Counted from the stretch's first letter, positions 44,922 through 53,425 are shown. The stretch: 64,000 nt of DNA from Pseudoroseicyclus aestuarii (GCF_003217255.1 NZ_QJTE01000002.1:434001-498000), one strand, 5' to 3'. Notes: generated from the letters alone by a model not told the origin. Made by a program: numbers and translations.

Positions 44922-45836
44922 TCAGGGCCCGGAGACCGCCAGGCCGAGCGAGTGTGCCGCCTCGCGCATCACCGCCGCGAGACGCTCGCTCCCCGTCGCG
45001 GGGGCCTGGTCATCCGGGAACAGCAGGCCGATGCCGCGATGTGCCTCCGGCATGGTCAGCGGCTTCACGGCCACCTCGCTGCGGTGGATCGCCTGGCGCC
45101 GGGCGAAGAGGTCGGGCAGCACCGCGACGCCGGCGCCGGTGGCTGCCATGAGCAGGATGGAATCGAGGCTCGTCCCCTCGTAGTCACCCGAGACGATGCC
45201 GCCGCTCGCCGCGGCGAGGCCGTAGACGATGCGCGCCAGCCGGTGCCCGGTGTCCAGCGTCAGCAGCCGCTGACCGCCCAGATCGCCCGCCTGGGCCCGG
45301 CCCAGCGCGGCGACGGGATGGTCGCGGGCCACCGCCACCCAGAGGGTCTCGGTGAAGAGGGGGAACTGCCGGGTGTTGGGGTGATCCTCTGGCGTCGAGA
45401 TGATCGCGTCGAAGCGACCGTTGCGGATGACCTCGTCGAGGCTGAGGGTGTTCTCCTCGCGCACGAGGACCCGCAGATCCGGCTGCTCGCGGTGCAGCGA
45501 TTGCATCACCTGCGGCAGCAGATAGGGCCCGATCGAGGGCAGGACGCCCAGCCGCAGCCTGCCGCCGAAGGGCAGGACCGAGGTCATGGCCCCGCGAAGG
45601 GTCTCGACCTCGGCCAGGATGCGCCTTGCGCGGCGGACGCAGTCCAGGCCCTTGGCCGTCGCCTGCGCGCCGCCGCGACCGCGCTTGAACAGGCGCTGCC
45701 CGAAGGCCGCCTCGACCGCCGCGATCTGGCTCGAGAGGCTGGGCTGGCTGACGTTCAGCATCTCCGCCGCGAGGCTGAAGCTGCCCAGCTGATGGACCGC
45801 GACGATGTATTCGAGCTGGCGTAGCGTCGGCCTCAT
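44922..45836 (-). CDS. LysR-type transcriptional regulator (OxyR-like subgroup)
   Basis: This 304-aa LysR-type regulator has a winged helix-turn-helix near residues 10-55 (FSLAAEMLNVSQPSLSSQIAAVEAAFGQRLF) and a periplasmic-binding-type effector domain. I take the ATG at 45836 as start, rather than the in-frame ATG at 45857. The palindrome at 45839-45853 looks like the LysR box and would otherwise lie within the coding region. The product then begins MRPTLRQLEYIVAV, as usual for the family. It is divergent from the bicarbonate transporter gene and probably controls it. Confidence 0.87.
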   Translation of the reverse strand: MRPTLRQLEYIVAVHQLGSFSLAAEMLNVSQPSLSSQIAAVEAAFGQRLFKRGRGGAQATAKGLDCVRRARRILAEVETLRGAMTSVLPFGGRLRLGVLPSIGPYLLPQVMQSLHREQPDLRVLVREENTLSLDEVIRNGRFDAIISTPEDHPNTRQFPLFTETLWVAVARDHPVAALGRAQAGDLGGQRLLTLDTGHRLARIVYGLAAASGGIVSGDYEGTSLDSILLMAATGAGVAVLPDLFARRQAIHRSEVAVKPLTMPEAHRGIGLLFPDDQAPATGSERLAAVMREAAHSLGLAVSGP

Positions 45837-45838
45837 CC

Positions 45839-45853
45839 ATAGCCCCAAGCTAT
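45839..45853. promoter_or_regulatory. LysR box candidate between lysR and sbtA-like gene
   Basis: ATAGC (45839-45843) and GCTAT (45849-45853) form an inverted repeat with a 5-nt spacer and fit the T-N11-A LysR consensus (T45840, A45852). A second half site (GCTAT) lies at 45882-45886 near the plus-strand promoter region. It supports autoregulation and control of the divergent transporter. Confidence 0.6.
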
Positions 45854-45930
45854 CCATGGCGGTGCTAGAAAGTATTTAAGCTATGGCGTGCGCTGCGGCA
45901 ATCGGGGGTGGACCCGATAGGAGAGCCCCC

Positions 45931-46902
45931 ATGTCCGCCGCCCTCGACACGCTTGCCGGCACCCTGATGGTGCCCACGATCCTGTTCTTCGTGCTCGGCC
46001 TTCTGGCCGCGTTCCTGCGCAGCGACCTGTCGATCCCGGAGGGCGCGGCGAAAATCATGTCGATCTACCTGCTGCTGGCGATCGGGTTCAAAGGTGGGCA
46101 CAGCCTGTCCGAGCACGGTCTTGGCCCCGCGGTGCTGCTGGCGATCCTCGCCGGGCTGCTGCTGTCCTTCCTGATCCCCTTCCTCGCCTTCGTGCTGCTG
46201 CGCCTGATGACCCGGCTGGACGCGGTGAACGCCGCGGCGGTGGCGTGGCACTACGGGTCGATCTCGATCGTGACCTTCGTGGCCGCGAGCAGCTTGCTGT
46301 CGCTGTCGGGCATCGCCTTCGACGGCTACATGGTGGCGGTGGCGGCCAGCATGGAGGTGCCGGCGATCCTCTCGGCGCTGTGGATCGCCGCCCGGCAGCC
46401 CGGGCGCGGCACCGTCGGAAAGGTCCCGGCCCGCGCGCTTTTCGCCAATGGCTCGATCGTGCTGCTTGCGGGGGCCTTCGTGATCGGGGCCGTCACCCGT
46501 GACGAGGGGATGGAGATGATCGCCCCCTTCGTCGTCACGCCCTTCCTCGGCATCCTGTGCCTGTTCCTGCTGGACATGGGCCTCTCGGCGGGCTGGAGCC
46601 TGTCTGCCAATCGTCACCTGCTGACGCCGGGCCTGTTCTGCTTCGGGCTGGTGATGCCGCTTGCCGGCGCGATGCTGGGCTGGGCGCTGGGCACCGCCAT
46701 CGGGCTGCAGGTGGGCAGCCTGTTCTTGCTGATGGTGCTGGCGGCCTCCGCCTCCTACATCGCGGTGCCTGCCGCCATGCGGATCGCGCTGCCGAAGGCG
46801 GAGGCGGGGATTTCCCTTACGCTGTCGCTGGGCGTGACCTTCCCTTTCAACATCACCCTCGGCCTTCCGCTTTACCTCTGGCTGGCCGGCGGCGCCCCGT
46901 GA
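45931..46902 (+). CDS. Sodium-dependent bicarbonate transporter, SbtA-like (DUF897 family)
   Basis: This 323-aa inner-membrane protein has about ten hydrophobic segments, in two inverted halves, as in SbtA. Motifs such as IYLLLAIGFKGGHSL, the WHYGSISIVTF segment and ASASYIAVPAAMR match the family. SbtA imports bicarbonate with Na+ in cyanobacteria; the alphaproteobacterial members are expected to do the same. Cyanobacterial SbtA is slightly longer (about 370 aa). No SbtB partner gene lies next to it. An AGGAGA ribosome binding site precedes the ATG at 45931. Confidence 0.83.
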   Translation: MSAALDTLAGTLMVPTILFFVLGLLAAFLRSDLSIPEGAAKIMSIYLLLAIGFKGGHSLSEHGLGPAVLLAILAGLLLSFLIPFLAFVLLRLMTRLDAVNAAAVAWHYGSISIVTFVAASSLLSLSGIAFDGYMVAVAASMEVPAILSALWIAARQPGRGTVGKVPARALFANGSIVLLAGAFVIGAVTRDEGMEMIAPFVVTPFLGILCLFLLDMGLSAGWSLSANRHLLTPGLFCFGLVMPLAGAMLGWALGTAIGLQVGSLFLLMVLAASASYIAVPAAMRIALPKAEAGISLTLSLGVTFPFNITLGLPLYLWLAGGAP

Positions 46903-46914
46903 GGCGGACCGCCC

Positions 46915-48684
46915 TCAGCGTCGCGACGGGTAGAGGCGCCGGTTCGTCTCGTCGGCATAGCGCCGCAGGCAGTAGTGCTCGTTCAGCGTGCCAAGCACGG
47001 TCATGTCGCTTCCGACCACGGCCATGGTGTCGGCCTCGTTGCGGGCGAAGGTATTGATCGCATCGCGCACGGTCTGCTCGGGGCGCAGCCAGGCCGAGGT
47101 GTAGCGGGCGACGCTGGAGACCCGCTCCTTGGGGTCGAGCTCGTCCCAGTGCAGGTCGGTCATCTGGCACATGCCGGCATAGCTGTCGGTCTCGTCGAGG
47201 ATCGGCACCGCCTTGGTCGAGCCCAGCGGAAAGCGCCGCCGCGCCTCGGCGATGGTGGTCGTGGTGGTGATCGTGCTCGAGGTGCGCCGCATCAGCCGCC
47301 CGACGGTCAGATCGCGGATCCAGCCCACGTCTGTGGCCGAGCGGATCGTCTCGCCGCGCAGATGGAAGCGCCAGGTCGAGAAGCTGAAGCCGAAGAACTG
47401 GCGCACGATGGAGGTCGAGAGCAGCGCCGAGAACAGCACCGCCAGCGCCAGCGGCAGGCTTTGCGTCATTTCGAGCGCGAGAAAGCTCATCGCCAGCGGC
47501 GCGCCGATGATCGAGGTGGCCAGCGCGCACATGCCCACGACGGCGAAGACGACGATGGGGATCTGCAGGCCGAAGGCCAGCATCCAGCCGATGGCGAAGG
47601 CCTTGCCGAGGATCGCGCCCAGCAGCAGCGAGGCGAAGAAAAGCCCGCCGCGAAACCCCGAGCCGAGCGAGACGATCGAGGCGAGGGTCTTGAGGGCGAA
47701 GAGGCCCAGCAGCGCCCAGAGCGTCATGTCCGTTTCGATCACCAGGCGCATCGCGCCGTGTCCCGAGGACAGGACCTGCGACGAGACCAGCGCCAGCAGC
47801 CCCACGGCGAGGCCGCCGATCATCGGCTGTGTCCAGCCGGGGATCGGGCTCTTGCCGAACAAGCGCTCCATCAGCGCGACGGAGCGCATGATGCCGATGC
47901 CGACGCCGGCGGCCAGCACTGTCAGAAGCGCGATGGGCAGGTAGCCCTCGCCCGGGATCTGCCCGGCGAAGAACAGGCTGGGGCCATGGCTGTCGGTCAC
48001 CAGCCGGGTCACCGCGGTGGCCGCGATCGAGGCGGCCAGCACCGGCAGCAGCGCCGCCACAGTATAGGTCGCCAGCACCAGCTCGAAGGCGTAGAAGGCG
48101 CCCGCCAGCGGCGCGTCGAAGGCCGCGGCGATGGCGCCCCCGGCCCCGGCGGCGACAAGCTGGCGCAGGTCCTCGCGCCGCAGGCGCAGCCGCTGCCCCA
48201 GCCAGGAGGCGCCGCCCGAGGCGATCTGCGTATAGGCCGCCTCCATCCCGACCGAGCCGCCGAAGCCGCTGGACAGGAGGGTCTGCGCGCTGATGTAGAG
48301 GCTGCCGGGCACGCCGACCTTGCCGCCGCCGACGGCATTGGCCTCGATCGGGTCGGCGACACGGCGGAACCAGCGCCGCCCGACAAGGTAGCTCAGCCCC
48401 ACGAGAAGGCCGCCCGCGACCGGTCCGGCGAAGGCGCGCAGCGGGTCGATCCCCTCCGCGCCGCTGACCGGCACCGCCGCGCCGAAGATCCAAAGGCCCA
48501 TCAGCTGGATCAGCCCCTGCATCGCGACCACCGCCAGCCCCGAGAGGATGCCGACGAGGGCCGCGAGGCCGGTATAGGCGATCTCGTTGCGCCGGATCAG
48601 CGTGCGCAGCCGGAACGGCGCAACGAGGCGTCGCAGGACCGATCGCCTGCCGGAGGAGCGCAAGCGAGCGGGCACTCTTCCCAT
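46915..48684 (-). CDS. CLC family chloride channel/transporter with C-terminal CBS pair
   Basis: This 589-aa membrane protein has the CLC fold. The gating glutamate is Glu148 in SVGMEAA (the GREGP motif of other CLCs), and the filter region reads GSGFRGGLFFASLLLG. The C-terminal 150 residues form two CBS-like domains (around DLTVGRLMRR and PEQTVRDAINTF), which may bind nucleotides. It could be a channel or a Cl-/H+ exchanger. The stop lies 12 nt from that of the convergent bicarbonate transporter gene. The start overlaps the stop of the class-IV aminotransferase-like gene by one base. Confidence 0.88.
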   Translation of the reverse strand: MGRVPARLRSSGRRSVLRRLVAPFRLRTLIRRNEIAYTGLAALVGILSGLAVVAMQGLIQLMGLWIFGAAVPVSGAEGIDPLRAFAGPVAGGLLVGLSYLVGRRWFRRVADPIEANAVGGGKVGVPGSLYISAQTLLSSGFGGSVGMEAAYTQIASGGASWLGQRLRLRREDLRQLVAAGAGGAIAAAFDAPLAGAFYAFELVLATYTVAALLPVLAASIAATAVTRLVTDSHGPSLFFAGQIPGEGYLPIALLTVLAAGVGIGIMRSVALMERLFGKSPIPGWTQPMIGGLAVGLLALVSSQVLSSGHGAMRLVIETDMTLWALLGLFALKTLASIVSLGSGFRGGLFFASLLLGAILGKAFAIGWMLAFGLQIPIVVFAVVGMCALATSIIGAPLAMSFLALEMTQSLPLALAVLFSALLSTSIVRQFFGFSFSTWRFHLRGETIRSATDVGWIRDLTVGRLMRRTSSTITTTTTIAEARRRFPLGSTKAVPILDETDSYAGMCQMTDLHWDELDPKERVSSVARYTSAWLRPEQTVRDAINTFARNEADTMAVVGSDMTVLGTLNEHYCLRRYADETNRRLYPSRR

Positions 48685-49598
48685 CAGCCCCGTGTATAGG
48701 CCTGGTAAAGGTCGTTCACCCGCGCGGTCATCGGGCCGGGCTTGCCGGTGCCGATGGGGCGGCCGTCGATGCTGGCCACGGGGGTGATGCCGCCAAGCGT
48801 GCCGGTCACGAAGGCCTCGTCGGCCGAGTAGACCTCGGACAGGGTGAAGGGCGCCTCACGCACCGTGTATCCGGCATCCTTCCACACCTTCATGGCTTTC
48901 TTGCGGGTGATGCCGTTGAAACAGGTCATCCCGTCCGAGGTCCAGAGCTCTTCGCCCCGGATGACGAAGAAGTTCGTCGAATTGCACGAGGCGACGAAGC
49001 CGCGGTCGTCCAGCATCAGCGCCTCGTCCGCGCCCATGTTGATCGCCTGGATCAGCGCCTGGATGAAGTTCAGCCGGCTGTGCGAGTTCAGGCGCAGGTC
49101 GAAGACATCCGGCGTCGAGCAGCGGATGGTCGAGGTCATCAGCTTGAGGCCGCGTTCCTTCAGCTCGGCATTGGGCTGCTTCCATTCGGCGACGATGACG
49201 ATCGTCGCGCCGCCGACGATGAAACGCGGATCCTGGTTCGGCGTCGACTTGCGCCCGCGCGAGATCATGATGCGGATGTGGACGCCGTCTTCCATTCCGT
49301 TGTGGCGCAGACACTTCCAGATTTCCTCGACGATGCCGGCCTTATCGTACCCGATGTCGAGCTGGATCGAGCGCGCGCCTTCGAACATGCGGTCGATGTG
49401 CTCGTCCACGGCCAGAAGCTTGCCGTCGATCAGGCGGATGCCTTCCCAGACGCCGTCGCCAAGCACGAAGCCCGCGTCGAAGATCGAGACCTTGGCCTCG
49501 TCGCGGGCAAAGAATTCGCCATCGACGTAGATCTCCACGCCGTCGTTGCGCGGGTCTTTCGCGTAGCTCTGGGAGGACGAGCTGCTGAGGGGTGTCAT
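48684..49598 (-). CDS. Class-IV aminotransferase-fold protein lacking the PLP lysine
   Basis: This 304-aa protein has the D-amino-acid/branched-chain aminotransferase fold (VEIYVDGEFF, GDGVWEGIRLIDG, DEALMLDDRG). In the family the PLP lysine lies in a segment such as LKSxNYLN; here it reads LNSHSRLN at 170-177, and there is no lysine at all from 153 to 232. The conserved Glu of the ExSxxN motif is also replaced (VASCNSTN, Ser204). PLP-dependent transamination is therefore doubtful. It closes the GntR-ABC operon, 23 nt after the ATPase, so it is expected to act on the transported compound. Confidence 0.85.
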   Translation of the reverse strand: MTPLSSSSSQSYAKDPRNDGVEIYVDGEFFARDEAKVSIFDAGFVLGDGVWEGIRLIDGKLLAVDEHIDRMFEGARSIQLDIGYDKAGIVEEIWKCLRHNGMEDGVHIRIMISRGRKSTPNQDPRFIVGGATIVIVAEWKQPNAELKERGLKLMTSTIRCSTPDVFDLRLNSHSRLNFIQALIQAINMGADEALMLDDRGFVASCNSTNFFVIRGEELWTSDGMTCFNGITRKKAMKVWKDAGYTVREAPFTLSEVYSADEAFVTGTLGGITPVASIDGRPIGTGKPGPMTARVNDLYQAYTRG

Positions 49599-49621
49599 GG
49601 TGCTACCTTGGGTTTGGTCGG

Positions 49622-50395
49622 TCAGAATGCGAATTCGCCGAAGCGGCGCAGGAAGTCCTGCGTGCGCGGCTTGCTGGGCGTCTTGAGAACCTCGTCGGGG
49701 GTGCCGACCTCGTGGAAGACGCCGTCGGCGAGGAAGATCACCTTGGTGGCGAAGTGGTAGGCGAAGCCCAGCTCGTGGGTGACGAGAAGCATGGTGCGCT
49801 TCTCTTCGGCCAGCTGCTTGATGACGCGCAGCACCTCGCCCACCAGTTCCGGATCGAGCGAGGAGGTCGGCTCGTCGAAGAGCAGGATTTCGGGCTGCAT
49901 CGACAGCGCGCGGGCGATGGCGACGCGCTGCTGCTGGCCGCCCGACAGGCGCCCGGGCCAGGCCGAATGCTTGTCCGTGAGACCGACCTTGGCAAGCTCG
50001 GCCTCGGCGATGCGGCGCGCCTCGGGCTTCGGCAGGCCCTTCACCGTCACCAGCCCCTCCATGACGTTGTCGAGAACGCTCATGTGGGGAAAGAGGTTGA
50101 ACTGCTGGAACACCATGCCCAGCCGTTCGCGCACCTGGCACAGCTGCTTCTCGGGGTAGGTGACGGTGCCCTTCCGCTCGAGGCCGATGCGCGTGCCGTC
50201 GAGCCGGATCTCGCCCTCGCTCAGCACCTCCATGAAGTTCAGGCAGCGCAGGAAGGTGGATTTGCCCGAGCCCGAGCCGCCGATGATCGCGACGCGCTCG
50301 CCCGGCTCGACGGTGAAGTCGATGCCCTTGAGCACGTGGTGATCGCCGAAGCGCTTGTGCAGGCCCCTGACGTCCAGGATGGGATGTGCGGTCAT
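49622..50395 (-). CDS. Amino acid ABC transporter ATP-binding protein (polar amino acid type)
   Basis: This 257-aa ATPase is of the GlnQ/HisP type. Walker A (GGSGSGKST) is at 39-47, the signature LSGGQQQR and Walker B (LLFDEPTSSLDP) are intact, and the switch His in VTHELGF is present. It energises the two permeases upstream. The ATG at 50395 follows an AAGGACC site. It is part of the operon gntR - binding protein - permease - permease - ATPase - class-IV protein. Confidence 0.92.
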   Translation of the reverse strand: MTAHPILDVRGLHKRFGDHHVLKGIDFTVEPGERVAIIGGSGSGKSTFLRCLNFMEVLSEGEIRLDGTRIGLERKGTVTYPEKQLCQVRERLGMVFQQFNLFPHMSVLDNVMEGLVTVKGLPKPEARRIAEAELAKVGLTDKHSAWPGRLSGGQQQRVAIARALSMQPEILLFDEPTSSLDPELVGEVLRVIKQLAEEKRTMLLVTHELGFAYHFATKVIFLADGVFHEVGTPDEVLKTPSKPRTQDFLRRFGEFAF

Positions 50396-50414
50396 TTGTG
50401 GGGTCCTTTCCGGG

Positions 50415-51080
50415 TCAGTTCGACCGCGCCAGGTGCTTTTCGAGGCGCCCGGCAAGGAAGGTGCCGGGGTAGATCAGCACGAAGTAGATGAAGGCCACCG
50501 CCGTCAGGATCTCGAAGGGGCGGTAGTAGGTCGAGGACAGCAGCCGGCCCTGGTACATCAGCTCGTGCACCGAGATCACCGAGGCCAGCGAGGACATCTT
50601 GGCGACCTCGATGGTGCGGTTGGTGAAGGCCGGCAGCATCCGCTTGACCACCTGCGGCAGGATCACCCGGCGCATCGCCTGCGCCCGGCTCATGCCGATG
50701 GCCAGCGCGCCTTCCATCTGCCCGCGGTGGATCGACCGGATGCCGCCGCGAAAGATCTCGGAGGCATAGGCCGAGGTGTTCAGCACCAGCGCCAGCAAGG
50801 CGGCGGCATAGGGGCTGAGCTGGAGGCCGACGAGGATCGGGAAGGCGTAGAAGAACCAGATCAGCTGGATCAGCACCGGCGTGTCGCGGAACAGCTCCAC
50901 GTAGACGAGGCTGACGCCGCGCAGCCAGCCGCTGCGCGCGAGCCGCGCCTGCGCCAGGAGAAAGCCGCCGGCCAGCCCGATGAGGATGGAGGGGATCCAG
51001 ATCTCGATGGTGACCAATAGCCCGCGCAGCAGGACGATCCAGTTGTCGGTGACGATGCTGAAGTCGGGGACGTAGTTCAT
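50415..51080 (-). CDS. Amino acid ABC transporter permease (HisM/GlnP type), subunit 2
   Basis: This 221-aa inner-membrane permease has five hydrophobic segments and the EAA loop as EGALAIGMSRAQAMRRVILP (EAA--G-----I-LP), the contact site for the ATPase. It forms a heterodimer with the product of the next gene upstream (51091-51756), to which it is similar in length and motif. The gap between the two genes is 10 nt. Confidence 0.92.
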   Translation of the reverse strand: MNYVPDFSIVTDNWIVLLRGLLVTIEIWIPSILIGLAGGFLLAQARLARSGWLRGVSLVYVELFRDTPVLIQLIWFFYAFPILVGLQLSPYAAALLALVLNTSAYASEIFRGGIRSIHRGQMEGALAIGMSRAQAMRRVILPQVVKRMLPAFTNRTIEVAKMSSLASVISVHELMYQGRLLSSTYYRPFEILTAVAFIYFVLIYPGTFLAGRLEKHLARSN

Positions 51081-51090
51081 CCGGGCCTCC

Positions 51091-51756
51091 TCACTGGTAG
51101 GCCGTGAGCCGGGCTTCGGCGAGGCGGGCCAGCTGGCTCGCCGTGACCAGAAGCACGAGGTACATCAAGGCGATGGTCGTATAGACCTCGAGCGGGCGGA
51201 AGGTCTCGGCGTTCACCATCATCGCCTGGTAGAGCAGGTCGGCATAGGCCAGCGTCGAGGCCAGCGCCGTCGTCTTCAGCAGCTCGAAGCTGCGCTCGAT
51301 GAAGGGCGGCACCATGCGCGAGATCGCCTGCGGCACGATCACCCGGCGCATCAGCGCGGCATGGGTCATGCCGAGCGCGCGCCCGCCTTCCCATTGCCCG
51401 CGCTCGATCGAGACGATGCCGCCCCGGAACACCTCGGCATAGAAGGCGCCGGACTGCGTCGAAAGCGCGAGGACGGCGGCGGCATAGGGATCGAGGCTGA
51501 CGGCCAGCATCACCGGCAGCGCGTAGAAGAACCAGAAGAAGTGAACGATCGGCGGCGTGTTGCGGTAGAACTCGATGAAGACCAGCGCCGGGACGCTCAG
51601 CCAGCGGCGCGGCGAGAGGCGCATCATCGCGAGGACGAGCCCGACGAGGACGCCCAGCACGATCGAGACGGCCGCGATCTTGACGGTATTGAGCAGCCCC
51701 AGCGCGAGCATGTCGAAACGCTCGAGCACCGGGCCGAAGTCCCAGGAATACTCCAT
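51091..51756 (-). CDS. Amino acid ABC transporter permease (HisM/GlnP type), subunit 1
   Basis: This 221-aa permease is paralogous to its neighbour. It has five hydrophobic segments and the EAA loop as EGGRALGMTHAALMRRVIVP. The substrate of such systems is a polar or acidic amino acid or a related compound (opines, ectoine); nothing in the permease fixes it. It lies 68 nt after the binding-protein gene in the same transcription unit. Confidence 0.92.
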   Translation of the reverse strand: MEYSWDFGPVLERFDMLALGLLNTVKIAAVSIVLGVLVGLVLAMMRLSPRRWLSVPALVFIEFYRNTPPIVHFFWFFYALPVMLAVSLDPYAAAVLALSTQSGAFYAEVFRGGIVSIERGQWEGGRALGMTHAALMRRVIVPQAISRMVPPFIERSFELLKTTALASTLAYADLLYQAMMVNAETFRPLEVYTTIALMYLVLLVTASQLARLAEARLTAYQ

Positions 51757-51824
51757 GCGGCGGCTTTCGTTGGATCAGGGGAGGGGCGCGGACCGGGCGG
51801 CGGGCGGCCGGTCCGCGCGGGGCC

Positions 51825-52646
51825 TTACCAGTCTTCCTTGACGAGGCCCGGGATGGTGCTGGCGTCGATGTCCTTGGTCGCAAGGTAGGCATCGAAGAGC
51901 TCGTCCGGCACGCCAGCGTCGTAAAGCTCGGCGAAGGTGGTGTTCACCCAGTCGAGGAACTCGGTGCTGTCCTCCTGGCGCATGCCGGCCGAGGTGGCGA
52001 CGGGTTCGACCGGCTCGGGCAGGATCACCTCGCCGATCTGCAGCCGCGCGTATTGCACGACGAGCGCGGGGTGGAACTGCACCACCGCGTCGATGCGGCC
52101 GGCGGCGAAGGCGGCGATCGCCTCGTCGTTCGAGGCGAAGCGGCTGATCTGCGCCTCGTCCATCATCTCGGTGACGTTGCGGTCCAGCGAGGTGCCGAGC
52201 GTGACGCCGATCCGCGTCTCGGGCGTGTCGAGGGCATCCCAGCTCGTGACATCGGTCCCCTCCTGCACCAGCGCGCCCATGGCGTAGTAGAACAGCGGGT
52301 TTTCCGGGAAATCGAGCGCCTGGCGGCGCTCCTCGGTCGGGTCGAGCACGAACATGATGTCGAACTGGTTGGCCTGAAGGCCCGCCACCGCATTGGCCCA
52401 GGAGGTCTCGACGGGCACCATCTGAACGCCCAGATCCTCGGCCATGCGGCTGCCCATGGCCACGCCGACGCCGGTCCATTCCTCGGACATCGGGTCCTTG
52501 TAGAACCAGGGCTCGGCAGCGGCGACGCCGATGCGCAGCTCGCCCGAATCCATCACCTGCGCCATGGTGCCGCCGTCCTGCGCGCGGGCCATGGGGGCGA
52601 GGGCCATCGCGGCGGTGGCCGCGAGGATGAGGGTCCGTCTTTTCAT
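51825..52646 (-). CDS. Amino-acid-type ABC transporter substrate-binding protein
   Basis: This 273-aa periplasmic protein is of the SBP_bac_3 (cluster 3) type, with a signal peptide ending near ARAQ (residue 23). The typical segments are present: LRIGVAAAEPWFYKDP, then TGVGVAMG, and VGLQANQFDIMFV-like AGLQANQFDIMFVLDPT in place of the usual DxxxAG(M/L)T.R. The altered ligand loop (LDPTEERR) differs from the common MTITPER form. The start overlaps the stop of the GntR gene (ATGA). Confidence 0.88.
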   Translation of the reverse strand: MKRRTLILAATAAMALAPMARAQDGGTMAQVMDSGELRIGVAAAEPWFYKDPMSEEWTGVGVAMGSRMAEDLGVQMVPVETSWANAVAGLQANQFDIMFVLDPTEERRQALDFPENPLFYYAMGALVQEGTDVTSWDALDTPETRIGVTLGTSLDRNVTEMMDEAQISRFASNDEAIAAFAAGRIDAVVQFHPALVVQYARLQIGEVILPEPVEPVATSAGMRQEDSTEFLDWVNTTFAELYDAGVPDELFDAYLATKDIDASTIPGLVKEDW

Positions 52647-53335
52647 GTCATTCTCCTGTTGGTTTCCGCCTTCTCCGCCTCGATCGAGGCGACGAAGGCC
52701 ATCGTCTTGCCCAGCCCGCGGCGCATGTGGTCGCGGATCTCGTCCTTCATCTGCTCGCAGCTGTCGCCAAGGGCGAGGCGGACGTAGTCGTCGTGGCTTT
52801 CGCGCTTGGGGCCCATGATGCCGTGGGCGCGGTGATGCGCGGCCCAATACAGCTGCAGCCGGGCACGGATGGCGCCCCAGCTCGTAAGCAGAATGCCGTT
52901 GGCGCAGGTCTCGTAGGCCAGGCCGTGCAGGTCGAGCTCGGCGTCGATGGAGCGGATGTCGTCGCCCGCGTCGATCGCCGACAGGAGGGCGTGGTGCCGC
53001 GCCAGCAGCGCCTCGCGGAAGGCCTGGTCCCGGCGCGCCCAGATCTGCTCGAAGGCGAAGATCTCGAGGCAGATGCGCATGGAATAGATGTCGTCGATAT
53101 CGGTCGAGGTCAGCTGCAGCACCCGCGTGCCGGTATAGGGCACGGTGACCAGCAGCCCCTCGTCCATCAGCTGGCGCATCGCCTCACGCATTGGCCCGCG
53201 GCTGACGCCGAACCGCAGGGCGAGCCCGGTCTCCGTCACCGCGTCGCCGGGCTCGAACTCTCCCGACAGGATGGCGCTGCGCAGAAGGCCGCCCAGCTGG
53301 GCCCCCATCGTCTCGCGCCTGATCATGCTGGTCAT
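52643..53335 (-). CDS. GntR family regulator (FCD/FadR-type)
   Basis: This 230-aa regulator has an N-terminal winged helix (about 10-72, with LALRFGVSRGPMREAMRQL) and a helical FCD effector domain that usually binds a small carboxylate with a metal ion. It heads the operon that encodes the amino-acid ABC transporter and the class-IV protein. Two identical palindromes lie 33 and 79 nt upstream of its start, which points to autoregulation. The ATG at 53335 follows GAGAGAATCTTCG. Confidence 0.9.
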   Translation of the reverse strand: MTSMIRRETMGAQLGGLLRSAILSGEFEPGDAVTETGLALRFGVSRGPMREAMRQLMDEGLLVTVPYTGTRVLQLTSTDIDDIYSMRICLEIFAFEQIWARRDQAFREALLARHHALLSAIDAGDDIRSIDAELDLHGLAYETCANGILLTSWGAIRARLQLYWAAHHRAHGIMGPKRESHDDYVRLALGDSCEQMKDEIRDHMRRGLGKTMAFVASIEAEKAETNRRMT

Positions 53336-53367
53336 CGAAGATTCTCTCGGCGGATCGTGCTGTGTAG

Positions 53368-53379
53368 ATTGTCTACAAT
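53368..53379. promoter_or_regulatory. GntR operator candidate 1
   Basis: The 12-bp palindrome ATTGTCTACAAT (ATTGT, 2 nt, ACAAT) lies 33 nt upstream of gntR. The same sequence, with one more matching flank base on each side, recurs at 53414-53425. This fits FCD-type GntR sites such as TTGTATACAA. Confidence 0.75.
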
Positions 53380-53413
53380 GTCGATGAGCAGCTGTGCGGG
53401 AAATCGGTCGCAG

Positions 53414-53425
53414 ATTGTCTACAAT
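53414..53425. promoter_or_regulatory. GntR operator candidate 2
   Basis: A second exact copy of ATTGTCTACAAT, centred 46 bp from the first. The shared core extends to AGATTGTCTACAAT. Placing two sites in the promoter region suggests cooperative repression of the operon. Confidence 0.75.
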
